A stretch of DNA of 64,000 bases from CAVSWT01 sp963777515 (lineage in GTDB: Bacteria > Bacteroidota > Ignavibacteria > Ignavibacteriales > Ignavibacteriaceae): assembly GCA_963777515.1 (NCBI GenBank), contig CAVZQU010000007.1, positions 372,001-436,000 on the forward strand, read 5' to 3'. Of the stretch, positions 34,363-44,891 are shown one piece after another (the first letter of the stretch is position 1; every line of letters begins with the position of its first letter). The notes beneath the pieces are model-generated. The model had not been told where the DNA came from. It did no database searches and saw nothing but the letters and a program-made list of their open reading frames with translations. Both the position numbers and the translations under genes were made by a program.

Positions 34363-35181
34363 TTACAATAATTTTTGTTTCTTTGTCCAATCCTTAAAAC
34401 CATTCTCCAATTGTTCGAAGGATTCAATGGCAAAAAGAATTGGCTGCAAATGCCAAACATCGTATTCTTGATGAATAATTTTTTCAACATCAAAATCTTT
34501 CACTTTTACATCTTTTGAAAGTGCATGCTGAACTTCGCCATGTGAAGAAACTATTCCCGCTCCATAAATTCTCATTTCAGAATTCTGTCTTATTAATCCG
34601 AACTCAACAGTAAACCAATGAAAAGTTTCCAGCCATTTACGCTGCTCGCCTTTTGCATTTAAAGCTGCTTCACCAAACATTTGATAAAAGGATGCAAAGT
34701 TTGAATTAGTTAATAATGGCATGTGTCCAAACATATCATGAAATAAATCCGGTGCCGGAGTATAATCCAGCTCGTCTTTCCCACGTATATAATCTGTAGA
34801 AGGGAAAACTTTCTTTCTTAGTAAGTCAAAAAAATCATTTACATCAATCAATCCCGGTACACGAGCAACTTTCCACCCTGTTGTTTGCATAAAAACATGG
34901 CTCAGATCTTTTAATGCCGGAATTTGTTCCGGAGTAAAATTTAATTTTTTAACTCCTTCTAAATATTCCTCGCAAGCTTTGCCTGGCAGATATTTCATTT
35001 GGCGCTCATAAAGAAATTTCCATGATTCATGATCGGATTGAGGATAATTAGGATAAATAATTTTATCATGTTCCGGCGGTGGAGATGTTAATTTTTGAGG
35101 AATACATCTTGGATCAATTCCCTCTTTTGCAGCTTTTTCATAAGCAGACAAATTTTTGTCTTCTTCTTTTATGTTGTTCAT
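34363..35181 (-). CDS. phhA: phenylalanine 4-monooxygenase (pterin-dependent)
   Basis: A 272-residue aromatic amino acid hydroxylase that converts phenylalanine to tyrosine with tetrahydropterin and iron. The iron ligands are His148 and His153 (LFHDMFGHMP) and Glu193 (FTVEFG). The C-terminus (DVWHLQPILFAIESFEQL) is also typical. It is probably monocistronic. Confidence 0.93.
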   Translation of the reverse strand: MNNIKEEDKNLSAYEKAAKEGIDPRCIPQKLTSPPPEHDKIIYPNYPQSDHESWKFLYERQMKYLPGKACEEYLEGVKKLNFTPEQIPALKDLSHVFMQTTGWKVARVPGLIDVNDFFDLLRKKVFPSTDYIRGKDELDYTPAPDLFHDMFGHMPLLTNSNFASFYQMFGEAALNAKGEQRKWLETFHWFTVEFGLIRQNSEMRIYGAGIVSSHGEVQHALSKDVKVKDFDVEKIIHQEYDVWHLQPILFAIESFEQLENGFKDWTKKQKLL

Positions 35182-35309
35182 AAAGTTTCCTTCTAAAAAG
35201 CAAATAAACTTTTGATCTATTTCTTTTAGGTTAATTTAAGTAATTGGGTTGATAGTAACTTAGTGAGATGAGAAATTAAATTCAACTTATTTTATCTTCG
35301 GACTGAAAC

Positions 35310-35339
35310 AAAAAGAGCAGCTCATAATGTTGACTGCTC
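35310..35339 (-). terminator. intrinsic terminator after the glycosidase-like pseudogene
   Basis: On the minus strand GAGCAG and CTGCTC form a 6-bp stem with a 13-nt loop, followed by TTTTTG. It lies 18 nt past the end of the broken gene at 35358. Confidence 0.7.
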
Positions 35340-35357
35340 AAATAATGATTAGAATAA

Positions 35358-37832
35358 TTATTTTAAGAAAATCATTTTTCGAGATAAATATTTTACCATT
35401 CTTCTTGAAGCCTGTATATATAAATTCCACTTGAAAGACCTAGTTGCGTTCCATTTAACTTCGTGTTTCCCCGATCTCAATTTTTTGTTAACCAATGTCG
35501 ATACTTCTCTGCCAAGTATATCATAAATCCTTAATGTAACAAGACCTTCCTTTTCTAATATTAAAAACCAATTTTTGTACTTGGATTAAAAGGATTTGGA
35601 TAATTTTGAGATAATGAGAAATTAACAGGTAAATAATTTTCTTCAGCAACTGATGTAATTGTACTATCAGGATATGAAACTTGTAAATTATCAAAATATA
35701 GTGTTCCGTTGTAATCTTGACCAACTTGCCTGCTGCTAGCAAGTTTAATTATAATTTGTTTTAATGTAACTGGATAGTCAAACATCGAACCTGTAACTAA
35801 TGGAGTTGCATTTTAAGTGCTCCACCCATCGTATCAAATCTATCAGCTATCTCAAAATATTTTTTTACGGGGACGTTAAATTGTTGATGATTCTGTTTTC
35901 AATGATATAAGAAATTAGATGTTTCTGTCCATCTGATTTAGCATCCAGATATTATTGAGTCAGGCACACCAGATAATGGGATAATTAGTATTTAAATAAA
36001 TATAATTTAATTTGCTCGCGTCGTAAGTAAACTTATAATCAATTTTAAACGATCCATTACCTTGAGTTAACTCGTTATTTGAAATTGTAACACCAGTTCC
36101 AGTTATGAATCCAAATTATCAAATGTAAAGGACCAATTATTAAGATTTTCCATTGAATCGATTAGCTGATTGCCATGCTTTATCACTACTGATATTAATG
36201 GCAGTGTCAGTTAAATCATTATAAGATGTAACAATTACTTTTGTTATCCCTTGGAGCATCCCTTTAAAATTTCCCATTGAATCAATTGACTCCAATTGTA
36301 GAATCACTTAATAAGCCAGGAGAAATTCATTAAGAGCTATATTTCTTTCTATCCCTTCAGAATCATAGGATTTCATTTTAAATTCTTGTGATCGAATAGT
36401 ATCGGTAACAGCATCTTTTGGGAAAATTGAGATTGTCGAAATTCCCTTTAATAATTATCATTGCAGAATCCTTTAATCCATTATAACTAACATATACCCA
36501 GCCAGTATCAACTTTATCTCCAGCAGTGAAAAAACTCCATTGGATGTAACAGTTCCAAAATTATGACTTAATGAATATTGTATATTGGCAGGATCTAAAG
36601 ACATAAGATTATAAAACCCATCAAAACCTTGTAACTTAAATTGAACATGTTTCTCCTTATATAATTTAAAATAATCCGGACTAACTTGAACTGAATTTAA
36701 ACTCCTTTCCCAGCTTTTGTAAGAATAATAAGCTATTGGACACTTCACGTTCATATCCACCGGAAGGCATATTAACTACTGAATCTCGCAGCACCATAGT
36801 TGTGGAAGCACCTCCGTCTAAGTTTAGTCCGGTATAAACTCCATTGCTATCATAAAATCGGCAAGTTCAGAAAAAGTCATTCCCAGCGCTAAAACCTCCT
36901 CTTCTTCCATCAACTGCAAAAACATAAAGTTTTGTAGTATCCTTCGAAAATCCAATGGCAGTTCGAGGTTCTCTGCTTACATTATCTCCCTATATTTTTA
37001 CCATCAATGACAAGCTTAGGATATCCACCAATTACTTCCTTAATCTTGGGAAGTGATATGGATAAGTTATTAATAATTCTAACTGTATCATCCAACACTT
37101 AATAATACTATCTAAATATGCTTTTGAAATTCCATGTCCAGATAAGAACTGCTGTGGTATCGAGAGATTCATGTCCCCAATTCCATTTTCTTTATTCATT
37201 ACTATACAGCGAACTGTATCATTCACCAACCAACTGTCAATTGCTTCTATAGAAATTTCTGTCCCAAAATTATTTGTTCCCGTTGAAGTCCCATAAAAAT
37301 GATTATACAAAATAAGTTGGTCAGCTCCTCTACTGGAGTTAATTCCGTTTATATGATAGTGAACTATCATTGTCTATTATTTTTCCGCTATATGAATATA
37401 TTGATCAATAAAAGGTGATATAGTTATATATTAAATCCAACAACTGGTCTGCCATTTACTGCCTTTGACTATTTCTCCTTGGCTTATTTGCATGTTTGTG
37501 GGGATACCATTTCCCTGTATTATAAAAATCACCGTTGACAGCACCAATAACAGTATGGCTATCATAGCTATTCCTTGCTGCCATAGAACTTACTGTTTCA
37601 AAACCTTCAGTTTATCTTGTGCTTTTACGGTTTGAAAAAAATTATTTGTATCCGTTAGGTTAACCTCCAAGCATATTTATACTCCATGGAACTGCTGGTG
37701 CTATGATTCTTCTGTAAATAACTTCCAGTTCCAACATTAGTAGTTTCGACTGTATCAAAAGCAATTTGTGCTTCTATCTGCATTGCAGCAGCAAATGGAA
37801 GTAAAAAAAAGAGTACCAAATTTAACTTCATA
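35358..37832 (-). pseudogene. broken T9SS-secreted phosphodiester-glycosidase-like gene
   Basis: It begins with ATG 37832 and a signal peptide (MKLNLVLFFLLPFAAAMQIEA). Fragments in shifting frames match the NAGPA/phosphodiester glycosidase fold: IQISQGEIV-like, GDFYNTGNGIPTNMQ, INSSRGADQLILYNHFYG, a VDGR segment, and LNLDGGASTTMVLRDSVVN. Ig-like repeats and a T9SS tail (LSQNYPNPFNPSTKIGF, LGREVSTLVN) follow, ending KMIFLK at 35358. Frameshifts occur about every 100-200 nt, many more than in neighbouring genes, yet residue-level conservation in the fragments is good. It is either a decaying gene or a badly assembled one. Confidence 0.7.
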
Positions 37833-38026
37833 ATGAAACCTCTGTAATTTTAAATTTGTTGGTATTTGTTTGCAAAACTAAAATAAGAATAATAATAGTT
37901 GATTGATATTATATAAATATTAAATATGTTTATTATCTGAATAATATAAATGGAAATCCAATAAATGGGGTTGTTGCAGTAGGTTAAAATCACAATATTT
38001 ATTTTAAGATGTTAAGATATATCTAA

Positions 38027-39043
38027 TTAAATCACATTTACTTCTTCTTCTAATTCAATTCCAAATCTTTTTACGATTTCACTTTTAACAAGGTCTTTAA
38101 ATTTTAAAATTTCTTCTCCGGTAGCATTCCCATAATTTACAATTACTAAGGCCTGATTTATGTGAGTTCCAGTATTGCCTATTTTCTTCCCCTTTAATCC
38201 TGATTGTTCAATGAGCCAACCTGCAGGAATTTTTATCTTATTATCTGTTAATTTATATCCAACAATATTCGGATAATTCTCTTTTAGATTTTCAAACTTG
38301 TTCTTGCTAATTTCAGGATTTTTGAAAAAACTCCCGGCATTTCCAATTTCTTGCGGATCAGGTAATTTACTTCTTCTAATATCGCTTACTACCCTGCTGA
38401 CGTCCTTTACTGATAAATTCTGTTTCTCTAATTTCTTCAACTCTTCTTTAATACTTCCATAAGCAATATTCAATAACGGGTGTTTATTTAGAGTTAAACT
38501 CACATCTGTGATTATAAATTTATTTTTTAATTTGTTTTTAAAAATGCTTTTTCTATATCCAAATTCACATTCATCTTTCTGAAAAATTTTTTCTTTAAGA
38601 TTATCAGTAAATATTCCTTTAATGATTTAAAAGTATCCTTTAATTCCTGCCCATATGCTCCAATATTTTGAATTGGAGCTGCACCAACTGTTCCCGGAAT
38701 TAAAGAAAGATTTTCTATCCCGCCATAATTTCTTTCTACACAATATAAAACTAATTCATGCCAGATTACTCCGGCAGAAGCTTGAATTACAACTTCATTT
38801 TCATTTTCTTCAATAATCGAAATTTCATTGGAATTAATTTTTATAACTAAATCCGTCATAATCTTTTGTGAAAAGAATATTGCTGCCGCCGCCAAGTATT
38901 AATTTATTTTCATTCTTAAAATTGGAGTCAGAAAGAATAGTTCTTAATTCATCGGTTGAATAAACTTCTGCAAAATATTTTGCTTTTATATCTATTCCAA
39001 AGGTATTATATTTTTTAAGTGAAAAGTTTTCTTGGATTTTCAT
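38027..39043 (-). CDS. murB: UDP-N-acetylmuramate dehydrogenase, frameshifted
   Basis: MurB is a FAD enzyme that reduces UDP-GlcNAc-enolpyruvate in peptidoglycan synthesis. It is read in three frames: 38834-39043 (FAD motif LILGGGSNILF), 38527-38895 (IPGTVGAAPIQNIGAYGQE) and 38027-38503 (catalytic Ser in GNAGSFFKNP). The joined length is 338 residues, as expected for type I MurB. MurB is essential in peptidoglycan-making bacteria, so the breaks at about 38860 and 38515-38600 are probably consensus indels in A/T runs. Confidence 0.9.
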
Positions 39044-39155
39044 ATTAAATTTTAATTAACTTTTAAAAGATAATCATAATTGATTTTAAACTAAAATTTT
39101 CATAGTTCTTCTTTCAAGAGTATTTTAAAATAAACTTAAGAATAGAGATAAAATT

Positions 39156-39608
39156 ATGACAGAAACAGAAAGAATTGCAGATCAACTTACAAGAGCAATT
39201 GAAGGAAACGCCTGGCACGGCCCGGCGCTTATGGAATTATTGGAAGATGTGAATTCAGAGAAAGCATCATCAAAAAAAATTGAAGGTGCTCATAGTATTT
39301 GGGAAATTGTAAATCATGTTATTGTCTGGATGGACGTTGTTGCAAAAAGAGTAAAAGGCGAAGTTGTTGAAATTACACCCGAAGAAGATTGGGCAGAAAT
39401 AAAGGATTTTTCAGAACAAGCCTGGCAAAATATAATTGAAAAATTAAAAGCAACTTCAAGCAAGTTAAAAAATATAATACTTGATTTTCCATCCAAAAAG
39501 CTTGATGATAATATTAAAGAAAGTGAGCAAACGTATTATTTAAATTTACATGGGACAATTCAACATATTATTTATCATGCGGGGCAGATTGCTATTCTTA
39601 AAAAATAA
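39156..39608 (+). CDS. DinB-like four-helix metal-binding protein
   Basis: A 150-residue protein of the DinB/YfiT-like superfamily with metal-ligand histidines in SIWEIVNHVIVWMD and in HGTIQHIIYHAGQI. Known relatives include bacillithiol or mycothiol S-transferases and stress-induced proteins of unknown role. A GAGAT sequence precedes the ATG weakly. It stands alone. Confidence 0.8.
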   Translation: MTETERIADQLTRAIEGNAWHGPALMELLEDVNSEKASSKKIEGAHSIWEIVNHVIVWMDVVAKRVKGEVVEITPEEDWAEIKDFSEQAWQNIIEKLKATSSKLKNIILDFPSKKLDDNIKESEQTYYLNLHGTIQHIIYHAGQIAILKK

Positions 39609-39664
39609 ATTCAAAGTCTCTTCCTATTTATTGGGAAGAGACTCTTAATTATTTTTTTTAGTAA

Positions 39665-40252
39665 TTATGGATAAGTAATATCACTTTCATCCACATGTAC
39701 ACGAGGATTAAATTCATTAAACATACCATTAGGATTATTATACCATACCCAGGCATGGCATAACCATAAGCCAAAATCTGTGTTATTTTCCCATACATCA
39801 GCATCTCCTGTAAAACCCTCAGGTCTAGGATCTGTATTTGGAATAGCATATTCCACAGCAACCAATCCCATTTTTCCATTTACAGGATTTTTTGAATAAA
39901 CCAGTAATGCTGGTTTGGCGGGATCAAAAGTATGACTAACATTTTCTATTTTCATATAATGATATCCCATATTCTGTACTACAACATGAATATCTCCATA
40001 ACCATCTGCCATTGCCATGTCTATATCATGGTATTTTGCTGTTGCAGACCTTGCAAGTGCTAATTCTTTTTGCAGTTTAGAAGCGTTTGATGATGATAGA
40101 CCTGAATTGTTTTTTGATAATGATTGTGTATTCATATCTGCAGGTTTTGTTTGAACTGCAGTTGGTTCTACCATTGAAGAATTCTGACAGCCAATCATTA
40201 AAATAAATATTAACGAAATCAGGCATGCTAGAATGAAATTCAACTTTTTCAT
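39665..40252 (-). CDS. lipoprotein downstream of the DUF4242 pair
   Basis: A 195-residue protein with lipobox LMIGC (Cys22). The mature part contains DIDMAMADGYGDI, then GYHYMKIENVSHTFDPAKPALLVY and VAVEYAIPNTDPRPEGF, and ends in an aromatic FGLWLCHAWVWYNNP segment. The His/Trp-rich pattern suggests a binding domain, perhaps for a metal or small ligand, but I do not recognise the family. It lies 17 nt after the secreted DUF4242 gene and is probably cotranscribed with it. Confidence 0.6.
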   Translation of the reverse strand: MKKLNFILACLISLIFILMIGCQNSSMVEPTAVQTKPADMNTQSLSKNNSGLSSSNASKLQKELALARSATAKYHDIDMAMADGYGDIHVVVQNMGYHYMKIENVSHTFDPAKPALLVYSKNPVNGKMGLVAVEYAIPNTDPRPEGFTGDADVWENNTDFGLWLCHAWVWYNNPNGMFNEFNPRVHVDESDITYP

Positions 40253-40269
40253 GATGACTCCTTTTTAAA

Positions 40270-40650
40270 TTATTTATAAAAATATGGATCTAAGACAGTC
40301 ACTTCTGATATCTTATCAACAGGTAATTTATTTTGTTTTGCTGCACGACGGATGGCATCTGCTGATGGGGCATCATAGATGCAAAACGTCTTCTTTTTAT
40401 CTTTAGTTACATACGATTGAACCCAGGTTACCTGGTCTTCAGCATTGTTTGTAACTACATTTAAACACATATCTTGCCCCACTTCATTTATAGGAATGTT
40501 CAATCCATTTGGAAACGTTCTTTCTACAACATAGCGATGCATAGTTGTTTTTTCATTTGTTTTTTTCTGTGATTTTTCTTGCGCCATACTGTTATTGGCT
40601 AATATTCCAACTAATAGTAGGGAAAATATGATTGCGAATATATTTTTCAT
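40270..40650 (-). CDS. secreted DUF4242 (SCO4226-like) protein
   Basis: A 126-residue protein: a signal peptide (about 1-23, ending SMA), a short Lys-rich linker and a DUF4242 ferredoxin-like domain (YVVERTFPNGLNIPI...KKTFCIYDAPSADAIRRAA...VTVLDPYFY). It matches the adjacent 90-residue paralogue at 64 of 90 domain positions by eye. Family members have been described as nickel-binding (SCO4226). The export signal is present only in this copy. Confidence 0.8.
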   Translation of the reverse strand: MKNIFAIIFSLLLVGILANNSMAQEKSQKKTNEKTTMHRYVVERTFPNGLNIPINEVGQDMCLNVVTNNAEDQVTWVQSYVTKDKKKTFCIYDAPSADAIRRAAKQNKLPVDKISEVTVLDPYFYK

Positions 40651-40680
40651 TTTTATGACTCCTGATAACTTTTAATAATT

Positions 40681-40953
40681 TTAAAAATAGAAATATGGAT
40701 CCAGGACGCGGACTTCTGTAATTTTGTCCACTGGCAGGCTGTTTCTATTAGCTACTTTTCTTATTGCCTCGGGTGAAGGCCCATCGTAAATACAGAAAGT
40801 TTTTTTCTTGTCATCACTTACATAAGAGTGAACCCAAGTAACTTCGTCTTTGGAATTATTCCCAACAACATTCAAACAAACATTTGCACCTCCCGTATTA
40901 ATCGGAATGTTCAAACCATCCGGGAATGTTCTTTCGATTACATAACGTGGCAT
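40681..40953 (-). CDS. cytoplasmic DUF4242 (SCO4226-like) protein
   Basis: A 90-residue DUF4242 domain without a signal peptide, starting MPRYVIERTFPDGLN at ATG 40953 with an AAGGAGG ribosome binding site. It is a tandem paralogue of the next gene (30-nt gap), and its Cys residues are conserved with the paralogue (VCLNVV, TFCIYD). It lies downstream of the LAL regulator. The pair supplies a cytoplasmic and an exported version of the same domain. Confidence 0.82.
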   Translation of the reverse strand: MPRYVIERTFPDGLNIPINTGGANVCLNVVGNNSKDEVTWVHSYVSDDKKKTFCIYDGPSPEAIRKVANRNSLPVDKITEVRVLDPYFYF

Positions 40954-41065
40954 ATTTACCTCCTTAATATTTAAATTGTTTTTGTTTACGATACAAACGT
41001 AGGTTTAATTGCAAATATGCAAATCGGGAGAATTCCCTATTTAATTAACTGTGGTTCCCTATTTT

Positions 41066-43648
41066 TTAGTATGGATTTTTAGAATGTATTAACGCTGCTG
41101 CTTCGGTTCTTGAATGAATTTTTAATTTTGAAAATATTGCAGAAATATGGTGGTCAACTGTTTTGGGTGAAATGTAAAGTTTATTACCTATTTCTATATT
41201 GCTTAATCCCTTGCCTAAAAGATTTAAAACTTCAACCTGTCTTTGTGTTAATCCATTTGGATTTGCTTTAGTTGTTTTCCTAGGACCTTTTGGAACACTT
41301 TTTATTCCTGACTCCCTCATTTTTTGCTTAATGAGTTGTGATGAAGCTGATGCACTTAATTTATCAAATATTTCAATGGCTTCTTTCATTGTTTGCTCAT
41401 TACCTTCACTTAAAGCCATTGCTTGTTCATATGGGCAATGTAATTTTTCCCATATATTTGCAGCCTCTTTCCAATTTCCTTGAATTTGAAGCAGATATGG
41501 TTTGGCAATAACTTTTGGAATTTCTTCTAGATTACCGGCTTTCCAAACCCAATAGGCAATTTCTCCAATAGCCCAAGGATTATTTGATTTTAAAACCTTT
41601 AAATAAATTGAATTTAATTCCTCAGCAAAATCTTCTAATTTATTCACAAGCCAAAAATATTCAGCCTTAGCTGCAGAAACACTTACGATTTTTTCTATCT
41701 CACCCATATTCAAAGCCATTGTCATGCATTCATTTATCAATTTAAAAGCGCCAGGATCATTCCGTCTCGCTCTTATTATTGCAAGCACATTAAGAGGCAT
41801 CACTGTATTTCCCGGCGGAACGTTTTTATGTTTCAAAACATAATTAGCTAATTCTATACTCTCATCCAAAGAACCTAAATGTAATTTGGCTTTTGCATAA
41901 TGACCAGCCATACATAGACTAAATACATAAATATCTTTTTCATTTCCATATTCCAATCCTTTTGTAAAGTATTTTTCAGCAGCTAGAAGGTTTCTTTGCT
42001 GCAAGCTTATAGAAGCTAAATTAACGTAAGCTCGTGTTGCATGTTCAAATAAATCATTTTCCAGTGAAATATTAAGGCTTTTCAATAATGTAGCTTCACC
42101 GTCTTTTTCACCAGCAGCCATTTTACAACATCCTATATTGTTAAGAGCATGAGCTTCAATTTCTGGGTCACTTAATTCCCTGGCAAGTTCAAGAGCTTTT
42201 AATCCCCAGCTTAATGTATTATCACGATCTTCTCTTATTGAATATGTTTGAGATTTATTACTGTATGCCATTGCAAGTTGTCTACTCGACGGTAGTGTCT
42301 CTAAAATTTCTATTGCTTTATCAAGCGCCTCTTCTCCCTTTTCATCTTGGCAATCATACCATAAAATTCTGGATAACCTTCTATATATCTCACCCTCTCT
42401 TTTAGGATCGGGATACTTTTTTAGAATTCTAATTACTGCTTTAGCAGAAATAATTGCTTCTTCTATCTGTCCTGTTAAAAAACATTCTGAAGACCTCCCT
42501 TCATACGTGTCCAGCAGCTTCAAGACAGGTACTTCATCAGCAAATTTTAAAACATAGTTATAATGATTGGCAGCCAAACGGTGGGCACCTAGCAGTGAAG
42601 CCTGCTTTGCTGCTTCCGGTGCATAATTAATTATTACTTCTTTATTATTAGCTTTATCAGCATGGTGTATAATCCTTGCAAAATAGTTTTCTATTTTTTC
42701 CTGTTTTAAAAGAACTTGAAGAACTTTTTCGTTGAGAAATTGCCTCTTCGATTCGCTTAATGACTCCTCAACTGCCATTCTGCTCAACTCGTGTTTGAAA
42801 GAAATCGAACTGTCTTCCAAGTGAATTATGCCTGAGTTAATACTTTCTTCCAATGGTTTATAATGATCCAAAATAATTTCATTAATAAGCCATTTTTCCG
42901 CGTGTGTTGGGATTATTGAAACTAGTTCAACAAGGCTACGACCATTTTCTGACAGACGAGAAATTCTAGTAAGCACCGAATCTTTAATTGTTGATGGGAC
43001 ACTTTCATCCCGATGGACAAGCAGTTCACTCAGCAAAAACGGATTCCCGCCAGTTATTTTAAATAGTTCTTTAATTCCTGAAGATTCTGCAATTTTATTA
43101 ACTGTTTCTTCTGACAAGAGAGGAAGTCTTATCTTCAACAAATCCTTTGCTGGAATATCTCCTAATACAAGCTTTAATGGGTGTACTGAATTAATTTCAT
43201 CATCGCGGTATGTAATTATCAAAAGTGAATTAGTTTTGCCAATCCTTCTTCCTAAATATTTTATAAGGTCAAGCGTAGATTCATCAGCCCAATGAATATC
43301 TTCTATTATAACAATATTCTTCTGCTTTGCACGCTGCAGGTTTTCTATAAACTTCTGGAAAAGTACCGGACGTGACGCGTGATTGTTTAATAGATTAAGT
43401 AAACCATTTTCTAATTGTGATGCTATATCGTAAAGGGGGCCTAATGGACGTGGCGTAAACAGCGCATCGCAAGCTCCCCATAAAACATTTGCTTTGTTTT
43501 CATTTTTTTTTAGAAAAGTTTCAACCAAAGAAGTCTTGCCTATTCCTGCTTCTCCTGAGATTATTACAACGGCTCCGCCGTTTCCGGTTAAATTGTTAAA
43601 TGTATTTTCCAATTCGTATAAATATTTTTCGCGTTCTAATAATTCCAT
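41066..43648 (-). CDS. LAL-type LuxR regulator with AAA ATPase and TPR-like repeats
   Basis: An 860-residue protein. The N-terminal ATPase has Walker A SGEAGIGKTS (31-40) and Walker B IVIIEDIHWADEST. A long helical TPR-like middle and a C-terminal LuxR/GerE helix-turn-helix domain (LTQRQVEVLNLLGKGLSNIE...KTVDHHISAIFSKL, about 795-855) follow. It is similar in layout to MalT and other large ATP-binding LuxR regulators that respond to a ligand. It is encoded just upstream of, and in the same direction as, the DUF4242 pair, so it probably controls them. Confidence 0.88.
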   Translation of the reverse strand: MELLEREKYLYELENTFNNLTGNGGAVVIISGEAGIGKTSLVETFLKKNENKANVLWGACDALFTPRPLGPLYDIASQLENGLLNLLNNHASRPVLFQKFIENLQRAKQKNIVIIEDIHWADESTLDLIKYLGRRIGKTNSLLIITYRDDEINSVHPLKLVLGDIPAKDLLKIRLPLLSEETVNKIAESSGIKELFKITGGNPFLLSELLVHRDESVPSTIKDSVLTRISRLSENGRSLVELVSIIPTHAEKWLINEIILDHYKPLEESINSGIIHLEDSSISFKHELSRMAVEESLSESKRQFLNEKVLQVLLKQEKIENYFARIIHHADKANNKEVIINYAPEAAKQASLLGAHRLAANHYNYVLKFADEVPVLKLLDTYEGRSSECFLTGQIEEAIISAKAVIRILKKYPDPKREGEIYRRLSRILWYDCQDEKGEEALDKAIEILETLPSSRQLAMAYSNKSQTYSIREDRDNTLSWGLKALELARELSDPEIEAHALNNIGCCKMAAGEKDGEATLLKSLNISLENDLFEHATRAYVNLASISLQQRNLLAAEKYFTKGLEYGNEKDIYVFSLCMAGHYAKAKLHLGSLDESIELANYVLKHKNVPPGNTVMPLNVLAIIRARRNDPGAFKLINECMTMALNMGEIEKIVSVSAAKAEYFWLVNKLEDFAEELNSIYLKVLKSNNPWAIGEIAYWVWKAGNLEEIPKVIAKPYLLQIQGNWKEAANIWEKLHCPYEQAMALSEGNEQTMKEAIEIFDKLSASASSQLIKQKMRESGIKSVPKGPRKTTKANPNGLTQRQVEVLNLLGKGLSNIEIGNKLYISPKTVDHHISAIFSKLKIHSRTEAAALIHSKNPY

Positions 43649-43804
43649 AAAAATTCTTTTGCGTTAATTAGATTTACAATTTTTTTTATTTAACAAGAAA
43701 AAATATATTTTGCATTATAAATTTGAGATAAGAAGAGCACTAAGTGTTTATAGTTCATTAACAATATAACTGAAATTATCTAAAAAGAAAATTCAATAAA
43801 TATT

Positions 43805-44227
43805 TTGAAGTTAGAGTTTAATTTTAATCAATCAGCAGTCATACCTTACAGAAAAAAAGAAAATAATCTTGAAGTTTTATTAATAACTTCGATGAAAAAG
43901 AAAAAATGGATCGTGCCCAAGGGTTTTATTGAATTTAATTTAACTCCTTTTGAATCTGCAAAGAAAGAGGCTTACGAAGAAGCCGGTGTAATTGGAGCAA
44001 ATGAAACAGTCGAACTTGGAAGTTTTAAACTGCAGAAATCTGCTGGAGTAAGTAATGTAAAGGTTTTCTCAATGGAAGTTGTAAAAATTTTGGATGAATA
44101 CCCTGAAAAGGAATTCAGAAAAAGGAAATGGTTTTCAGTTGAGGAAGCTTCAAAGACAGTTCAAATTCCACAGTTAGTAAATTTTATTACCTCTCTAAAA
44201 ACTAAAATAAATAAATCTCTTAGTTGA
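43805..44227 (+). CDS. Nudix hydrolase
   Basis: A 140-residue protein from TTG 43805. The Nudix box reads GFIEFNLTPFESAKKEAYEE then AGV. The catalytic KE...EE glutamates are present, but the first E of the G-x5-E part is replaced (Leu at that position). It opens with SAVIPYRKKENNLEVLLI, as in Ap4A- or diphosphoinositol-polyphosphate-type hydrolases. It overlaps the recX 3' end by 8 nt in convergent orientation. Confidence 0.83.
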   Translation: MKLEFNFNQSAVIPYRKKENNLEVLLITSMKKKKWIVPKGFIEFNLTPFESAKKEAYEEAGVIGANETVELGSFKLQKSAGVSNVKVFSMEVVKILDEYPEKEFRKRKWFSVEEASKTVQIPQLVNFITSLKTKINKSLS

Positions 44228-44855
44228 GTTCATCATCAAGTAATTTGTTTATTGCTTCCTTACCAGTTTCAAAATCATAGCCTCTTGAATATAAAAAAGA
44301 AAAAAGCTTTGATTTTAATTTTTGATTATCAAGGCCACGGTTAGAAAGAGTTTTTAATTTTTTTTCAACAAGTGAAATTGCAGCTTCAACCAAATTACCT
44401 TCAGGAAATTTTTCTTTTAGAACGTCATCTATTATTTCTGAATTAATTCTTTTTTTTAGCAGCTCAGCTTTAATTTTATTTTTCCCCCAGAGTTTTGTTT
44501 TTATTTTTTCCTCAGCTAACATTTGGGCGAATTTATAATCATCAAGGTACTGTTTTTCGATTAATTCTTTTAAGATTTCTTCGACAATTTCTTTTTCATA
44601 ATCTTTCTGAAGAAGCTTAATTCGCAATTCATTTATTGAATGCAGCCTTCTGCCTAGCAATCTAAATGCTCTTTGCTTGATATGAAATTTTTTATTCTCA
44701 TTGATTAAAAATGAAAAATGGTCTTCGGAAATTTCTTGATTTTTCCTCAGACCATTCATCATAATTACTTCTTTAGTCAGATAAAGTTTATTACCGTTGT
44801 CTAAATAAACTATAACATTGTTTTCATCTTTTTTTAAAAGCCTTTGAACTTTCAT
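44220..44855 (-). CDS. recX: RecA regulator RecX
   Basis: A 211-residue protein with the tandem three-helix RecX repeats (AFRLLGRRLHSINELRIKLL, then IEKQYLDDYKFAQML and WGKNKIKAELLKKRI). RecX modulates RecA filaments. It sits directly downstream of recA (36-nt gap), the typical arrangement. Confidence 0.88.
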   Translation of the reverse strand: MKVQRLLKKDENNVIVYLDNGNKLYLTKEVIMMNGLRKNQEISEDHFSFLINENKKFHIKQRAFRLLGRRLHSINELRIKLLQKDYEKEIVEEILKELIEKQYLDDYKFAQMLAEEKIKTKLWGKNKIKAELLKKRINSEIIDDVLKEKFPEGNLVEAAISLVEKKLKTLSNRGLDNQKLKSKLFSFLYSRGYDFETGKEAINKLLDDELN

Positions 44856-44891
44856 TCATCCATTCAAAAATTAAATGATTCATTGAATTTT

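Noticed and set aside
35182..38026. Insertion sequence or transposon as cause of the broken glycosidase gene
   Set aside because: No transposase fragment, terminal inverted repeats or target duplications were found; the damage consists of small indels.
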